DNA from: Acanthaster planci
Taxonomy: Eukaryota > Echinodermata > Asteroidea > Valvatida > Acanthasteridae
Direction of reading: 5' to 3'
DNA length: 58,530 bases
Assembly (NCBI RefSeq): GCF_001949145.1
Contig: NW_019091485.1
Coordinates: 756,082-814,611 of the forward strand
The position numbers and the translations under genes were made by a program. The notes beneath the pieces are model-generated. The model did no database searches and was not told where the DNA came from. It saw only the letters and a program-made list of their open reading frames with translations. The number at the start of each line of letters is the position of its first letter. Position 1 is the first letter of the stretch. Positions 56,201 through 58,530 of the stretch are shown here, one piece after another.

Positions 56201-57776
56201 CATTCAAGAATTTGAGCAGAGTAAGAAAGTTGCATTGGGTTGTGGGTACCACAACCACTTCTTTTTAGTAGAAAGAGCATTGCTAAAATGCAGTAGTATT
56301 CACAAATGAAATTTGCTTTAATTCAGAACTTTAATCCTCAAGTAAGATTTTTTGCTTTAATTCAGAACTTTAATCCTCAAGTAAGATTTTTTGCTTTAAT
56401 TCAGAACTTTAATCCTCAAGTAAGATTTTTTGCTTTAATTCAGAACTTTAATCCTCAAGTAAGATTTTTTGCTTTAATTCAGAACTTTAATCCTCAAGTA
56501 AGATTTTTTGCTTTAATTCAGAACTTTAATCCTCAAGTAAGATTTTTTGCTTTAATTCAGAACTTTAATCCTCAAGTAAGATTTTTTGCTTTAATTCAGA
56601 ACTTTATTACTCAACAAAGACTTTTGACTTATTTATTCGGTGTGCTGGAATTTTCCAGGGTGCATGCACTCAATAATACATGTACTTGTGGAAGTCAGTA
56701 GCTAGGAACCGTATCCATTATCCATAGACACACATTATTGCCAGCCGGAGCTAAGACTTTTAGATTCAACCATATTCTAAAAGTTTTATAAGATGATGGC
56801 ATATAAAATGGCATTTTCAGATTTAGTCCCATTCAGTTTTTAACTAAATCTTGTCTACAAATAATAGCATATTAAATGCCTCTAACAAAAATACCATTTC
56901 TGTTTTGGATTGTAAGCATTGGTGTGTATCTTGTTAAACTGTGTAAATGTAAACAAAACCAAATAAACAGTCATGTTTTGTACTCTCTCATAATCTCATT
57001 TTACTAGAAGGCATCTCAGTTAAATTACATTTACATGTACATTGTAGGTTGAGCTTTTGTTATTGCATTTGTAATTTCTCCCTTAGGGTGTGAAGCACAC
57101 AATGGACTGTATTCTGAAGACAGTCACCAGACTACCGCTCCAACAACCCCACCTTGAAAACTTGGAAGATTCCATCCTGGTCCGGTTCATCAAAGGAGTC
57201 ACACACATCTCAGCTGTGCATCTCTTGAGTGAGGATCAGCCCACTGAGGAACTGGGGGATGATAGTGACGATGAAGACAACATGCCCCTTGCCCACCTCT
57301 TGGTAATGTTGAGAGCATATGTCCAGTTCTTACGGTTGTCAGGTGCCGATGATACCCTCTCTCTCAGCTCACAAGACTCTAGCCGCCTGTCCCTTAATGA
57401 TTTTCGATCCACAAGCTTTGTGTTAAGAGAAACAATGACAGGAGCTCGAGCTCCTCCTTACAGAATCCAGACAGCTCCCCCGGCAGAGGCAACCGGGGGT
57501 ACCTCTCCTAGAGACACAAAGGGGCGTGAAGTAGGAGAGACATCGGCATGTTCAGAAGGAATAGCAAAAGCTCAGGAATTGGGTATCACCCCTAGGACAA
57601 GCCCCCGTAATCAAGCCGAAAGTCACACTGTCCCGTCCACATCTGCCAAGCTCCCCGGTGAAAGGTTGCCGAGGAGAAAGCTGAAAACCGTGGATAAGCC
57701 ACTGAGCAAAAAGGCTGAGAACAGTGAAGCTCTTGCCACATTACCAAGGAAGAATGCCCTGCCACCAATATTCTGA
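41278..57776 (+). CDS. PTPDC1: PTPDC1-type protein tyrosine/dual-specificity phosphatase
   Basis: Twelve coding exons join, all GT-AG and in frame, into 824 aa starting at ATG 41292 and stopping at TGA 57774-57776. Residues 58-100 (VRQITPGPLQCAMFCGGKNC, NPAKWSE, GLYSSW) are the conserved N-terminal region. The phosphatase domain covers about 95-300, with NLQRPGEHSSCGNP, the general-acid loop FGWDDYG (Asp172) and the P-loop HCHAGLGRTG (Cys201, Arg207). After a Ser-rich linker, residues 532-575 (AWEIVSTEEDPFVLSMLMWSW) match a conserved C-terminal block of vertebrate PTPDC1. The catalytic Cys, Arg and acid are present, so the enzyme should be active. Vertebrate PTPDC1 is linked to centrosome and cilium function. 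The human protein is about 750-800 aa. The disordered tail (680-824) is Ser/Pro/Lys-rich. Confidence 0.93.
41283..41291 (+). promoter_or_regulatory. Minimal upstream ORF (ATG ATG TGA) abutting the PTPDC1 start
   Basis: In the same exon and frame, ATGATGTGA directly precedes the main ATG at 41292. The first uORF ATG has A at -3, while the main ATG has T at -3. A second in-frame ATG at 41361 (residue 24) has A at -3 and may be the real start in part of the mRNAs. Confidence 0.55.
41292..41581 (+). CDS. PTPDC1: PTPDC1 exon 1 (coding)
   Basis: The exon begins at 41278 after GGTTTCAG. Coding starts at 41292, because an in-frame TGA lies immediately before it. The donor is TCCTG|GTAAGT. It encodes the conserved Cys-containing N-terminal region up to GLYSSW. 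Confidence 0.88.
42831..42911 (+). CDS. PTPDC1: PTPDC1 exon 2
   Basis: 81 nt between TTTCCAG and GTAAGT, encoding VGENILAIARPSSEAIEKY to EQFK, a well-conserved stretch before the phosphatase core. Confidence 0.93.
43250..43586. repeat. Probable old interspersed repeat
   Basis: It starts with an AAT/AATG-rich run, then AAAGTGCCTTCCATAGAAAC and TCTCAGGGCACTGTACA, an arrangement seen at ends of dispersed invertebrate repeats. It ends against the 250-bp MITE at 43587. Assignment rests on general appearance only. Confidence 0.35.
43587..43836. mobile_element. 250-bp MITE with GGGCCCAATTTCATGG ends
   Basis: The left end GGGCCCAATTTCATGG(T)GCTGCTTACTG and the right end CAGTAAGCAACGCCATGAAA...GGGCCC are inverted copies. 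The interior repeats AGCACAGAAT-type words in both orientations. No target duplication is evident. It lies in PTPDC1 intron 2. Confidence 0.75.
43862..44806. repeat. 23-bp minisatellite, core CCCATGGTGATTGTCCCATG
   Basis: About 33 regular units from 44029 to 44800, preceded by degenerate CCCATGG copies from 43862. The unit is ATCCCATGGTGATTGTCCC plus ATGC, with alternations GATTG/GATTT/GATAG/GGTTG and GCATC/TTGTC. One ambiguous base at 44482. Because 23 is not a multiple of 3 and the unit lacks stops on the minus strand, three overlapping long frames appear there; these are not genes. Confidence 0.95.
45048..45720. repeat. 31-bp minisatellite related to the neighbouring 23-bp array
   Basis: Units of AAAAGCCCCATGGTGTTCCC plus ATGCTGATCAT are visible on both sides of a 445-base gap. 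The CCCATGGTG core is shared with the 23-bp array 250 bp upstream, indicating a common origin. The real copy number is hidden by the gap. Confidence 0.9.
45123..45567. other. Assembly gap (445 N) inside the 31-bp array
   Basis: The gap is flanked on both sides by the 31-bp unit, so it is almost certainly collapsed or unresolved tandem repeat. Confidence 1.
47672..47892 (+). mobile_element. Probable tRNA-derived SINE
   Basis: A consensus RNA polymerase III B box, GGTTCGAATCC, lies at 47703-47713. A weak A-box-like stretch is near 47680. A SINE-like body with GGGTTTTCCTCCCACCTTTA-type words follows, and it ends in an AATAAATAAATAA tail. The 5' part does not fold as a clean tRNA, so it is not a tRNA gene. 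Confidence 0.55.
48877..49299. mobile_element. Complete hAT-type MITE with 8-bp target duplication
   Basis: The element proper is 48885-49291 (407 bp). Ends read inward are CAGTGATGTAGTCGAGTAC and CAGTGTTGTAGTCGAGTAC, one mismatch in 19. AATCCAAC is duplicated exactly on both sides (48877-48884 and 49292-49299), the 8-bp target size of hAT transposons. The interior has palindromic AGTACTC clusters and no transposase. Confidence 0.9.
49515..49630 (+). CDS. PTPDC1: PTPDC1 exon 3
   Basis: 116 nt between CTATTAG and GTAAGT, encoding HGIYSIVNLQRPGEHSSCGN and SGFSYLPEQFMDNN. The upstream intron (42912-49514) is the largest in the gene and holds most of its repeats. Confidence 0.95.
50234..50334 (+). 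CDS. PTPDC1: PTPDC1 exon 4 (general-acid loop)
   Basis: 101 nt between TCCTCAG and GTAAGC, encoding FFYNFGWDDYGIRSLPSILD to KEGK. The Asp of WDDYG corresponds to the catalytic acid. Confidence 0.95.
50871..50986 (+). CDS. PTPDC1: PTPDC1 exon 5 (catalytic P-loop)
   Basis: 116 nt between TTTGCAG and GTGAGT, encoding VAVHCHAGLGRTGVLIACYL and the next helix. It contains the full HCxxxxxR signature. Confidence 0.96.
51756..51845 (+). CDS. PTPDC1: PTPDC1 exon 6
   Basis: 90 nt between TTCCAG and GTGAGC, encoding KGAIQTPGQIECCQQFAKFL and IPFRVIFSS, the C-terminal helices of the phosphatase domain. Confidence 0.93.
52252..52351 (+). CDS. PTPDC1: PTPDC1 exon 7
   Basis: 100 nt between TCTCCAG and GTGAGA, encoding CDPCAYPFTLDQFLIRQKLM and LHGYEARELKYLPK, a family-specific block after the catalytic domain. 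Confidence 0.93.
52669..53101. mobile_element. Probable hAT-like MITE with ATTCAAATATT-rich ends
   Basis: The left end TAGAGCTGAGTCAGTTC and the right end (read inward, TAGGGCTGTGCCGAATATTT) are similar. Both are followed by ATTCAAATATT-type sequence. The flanking octamers CTTTTGAT and TTTTTGTT match at 6 of 8 positions, a possible decayed 8-bp target duplication. It lies in PTPDC1 intron 7. Confidence 0.55.
54032..54700 (+). CDS. PTPDC1: PTPDC1 exon 8 (large Ser-rich linker)
   Basis: 223 codons, acceptor TTCACAG, donor GCG|GTAAGT, phase 0-0. It starts IVRVVCSQLAQLASC, continuing the alignment to the vertebrate protein. It then becomes a low-conservation Ser/Arg/Pro-rich region with motifs such as KKRSSSAEDLRQ, probably disordered and phosphorylated. 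Confidence 0.93.
54842..54871 (+). CDS. PTPDC1: PTPDC1 exon 9 (30-nt microexon)
   Basis: Between TTTCATTTCAG and GTGAGC, encoding GLHLRVESLQ. It is in phase with both neighbours and symmetric (0-0), so inclusion or skipping keeps the frame. The donor and acceptor are both strong. Confidence 0.7.
55155..55256 (+). CDS. PTPDC1: PTPDC1 exon 10 (conserved C-terminal block)
   Basis: 34 codons between TTGCACAG and GTCAGT, encoding HNLNRSTSAWEIVSTEEDPF and SMLMWSWLEHLE, matching a conserved vertebrate PTPDC1 segment. Confidence 0.92.
56131..56220 (+). CDS. PTPDC1: PTPDC1 exon 11
   Basis: 30 codons between CTTTTTCAG and GTAAGA, encoding KPILSKADIQRLSAEFNEED to KNLSR; it continues the conserved block of exon 10. 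Confidence 0.88.
56315..56626 (+). repeat. 39-bp tandem repeat whose unit contains acceptor- and donor-like splice signals
   Basis: Seven nearly identical units start at 56315, 56354, 56393, 56432, 56471, 56510 and 56549; a diverged eighth starts at 56588. Each reads T-rich tract, GCTTTAATTCAG, 15 nt (AACTTTAATCCTCAA), then GTAAGA. The eighth has lost the donor. The array is in PTPDC1 intron 11, 95 bp after a real donor that uses the same GTAAGA hexamer. A 131-codon open frame follows from the 39-nt (13-codon) period. Confidence 0.95.
57087..57776 (+). CDS. PTPDC1: PTPDC1 exon 12 (C-terminus)
   Basis: 230 codons including the stop, after TTTCTCCCTTAG. It begins GVKHTMDCILKTVTRLPLQQ, containing an acidic run DDSDDEDN. 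It ends in a Ser/Pro/Lys-rich tail with LPRKNALPPIF before TGA. Confidence 0.92.
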   Translation, partial: GVKHTMDCILKTVTRLPLQQPHLENLEDSILVRFIKGVTHISAVHLLSEDQPTEELGDDSDDEDNMPLAHLLVMLRAYVQFLRLSGADDTLSLSSQDSSRLSLNDFRSTSFVLRETMTGARAPPYRIQTAPPAEATGGTSPRDTKGREVGETSACSEGIAKAQELGITPRTSPRNQAESHTVPSTSAKLPGERLPRRKLKTVDKPLSKKAENSEALATLPRKNALPPIF

Positions 57777-58318
57777 GGATCAGATTGTGTAGACTGGTGA
57801 GATAGCTGCAATACTAAGGTTTATGTACATGTAATGTTAAAGGTTGTGAAGCACCTTATGAAAGAACATTTGTACAGAATCACTCCAGTAGGTATTATGT
57901 GTTTTGAAAACTGAAGTCTAAACTTAGTTTTGTGATAAAAATAAGGATAAAACTTTTAAACTCTCGTGTGTGAGTACTATTTGATTACTACTGCCGAATG
58001 CAATGTTAAAGTCAAGATGTTTTCTCTCGTTTATTGACTTGGAGAAGGAGATGGGATATACAGGTAGGTTGTACTAATCATAAAGTGAGACAGTAACAAT
58101 GTGCTGTTGGAAATTTTCTTTGTGCTTAATTTGAGATGCATACCAGGTGTGCTAATTTCACCTACTTGAAATAGTTTAAAAAGTGTGTTTACATGTAATC
58201 CTTTTGTTCTGTAGGACGTGTCATGCACTGTTGGACAGTGGGGACACGTCATGCATTGTTGGACAGCATTGCCTAGTTTGGGAAGCATGCCTGTCTGTAG
58301 TCATAGATATGTGGGTTT
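57777..58318. other. PTPDC1 3' UTR/flank; no gene
   Basis: No canonical AATAAA was found close to the stop; a run near 57930-57955 (ATAAAAATAAGG) is the nearest A-rich candidate. At 58213-58267 a short dimeric repeat carries two copies of a CGTGTCATGCACTGTTGGAC-like sequence. Confidence 0.5.
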
Positions 58319-58530
58319 ATCTGGGCTGAGTTAGGTTAATCTGGGCTGGCTTGGGTTGCTGTGGGCTGGTTTGGGTTGATGTGGGCTGGCTTGCGTTGAT
58401 GTGAGCTGGCTTGCATTGACATGGGCTGGCTTGCATTGATATGGGCTGGCTTGCGTTGATGTGGGCTGGCTTGAGTTGATGTGGGCTGGCTTGCATTGAT
58501 GTGGGCTGGCTGGGGTAGATGTGGGCTGGC
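58319..58530. repeat. 20-bp tandem repeat (ATGTGGGCTGGCTTGCGTTG), open to the right
   Basis: Ten complete units and 12 bases of an eleventh, all 20 bp. The GGGCTGG core is constant while the last bases vary. The array continues beyond the window, so its total size is unknown. Confidence 0.95.

Noticed and set aside
56315-56626. CRISPR-like array
   Set aside because: The units are contiguous without unique spacers, and the window is clearly from an animal genome.
56306-56701. 131-codon repetitive frame (ALIQNFNPQVRFF units)
   Set aside because: It arises from the 39-bp intronic array. I treat the array as a splice-signal oddity, not a protein.

Overview
This is a 58.5-kb piece of an animal nuclear genome. 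It is AT-rich, has spliced genes with GT-AG introns of 63 nt to about 6.6 kb, many short non-autonomous transposons, non-LTR retrotransposon debris, several minisatellites and two assembly gaps (26830-27336 and 45123-45567). The very frequent palindromic word TACATGTA, the gene content and the repeat types suggest a marine invertebrate, probably a deuterostome (echinoderm, hemichordate or amphioxus). The species cannot be named from the sequence alone.

Three protein-coding genes could be assembled exon by exon. (1) Plus strand, 1491-8294: the last seven coding exons of a NET1/ARHGEF3-type Rho guanine-nucleotide exchange factor (DH-PH), whose 5' end lies outside the window or is not recognisable. 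(2) Minus strand, 25688-16279: a complete ankyrin-repeat/SOCS-box protein (ASB13-like, 289 or 284 aa), the substrate receptor of a Cullin-5 ubiquitin ligase. Its second exon exists in two diverged tandem copies (2A and 2B). Both have the same splice phases and only 63 nt lies between them, the architecture of mutually exclusive exons. They would swap the first two ankyrin repeats. (3) Plus strand, 41278-57776: a complete PTPDC1-type dual-specificity protein phosphatase (12 coding exons, 824 aa, active-site motif HCHAGLGRTG).

Layout: 1-145, end of a hAT-like transposon; 146-1490, no gene seen; 1491-8294, NET1-like; 8295-16278, convergent intergenic space; 16279-25688, ASB gene, with a pogo-like element, a 132-bp triplication and two LINE fragments in its introns; 26276-26590, piggyBac-like MITE; 27337-41277, mostly non-coding, with a candidate promoter/5' exon near 34.9-35.0 kb and several fold-back elements, including an 83-bp perfect inverted repeat at 37629-37848; 41278-57776, PTPDC1, whose introns hold two related CCCATGGTG minisatellites, a tRNA-like SINE, hAT MITEs and an array of seven 39-bp units that each carry an acceptor-like and a donor-like splice signal; 58319-58530, a 20-bp tandem repeat running off the window.

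The three genes are not an operon or pathway. The convergent NET1-ASB arrangement resembles the NET1-ASB13 neighbourhood that I recall on human 10p15 and may be an ancient linkage. The features most worth testing are the exon-2 pair of the ASB gene, the splice-signal array in PTPDC1 intron 11 and the large palindrome at 37.7 kb.
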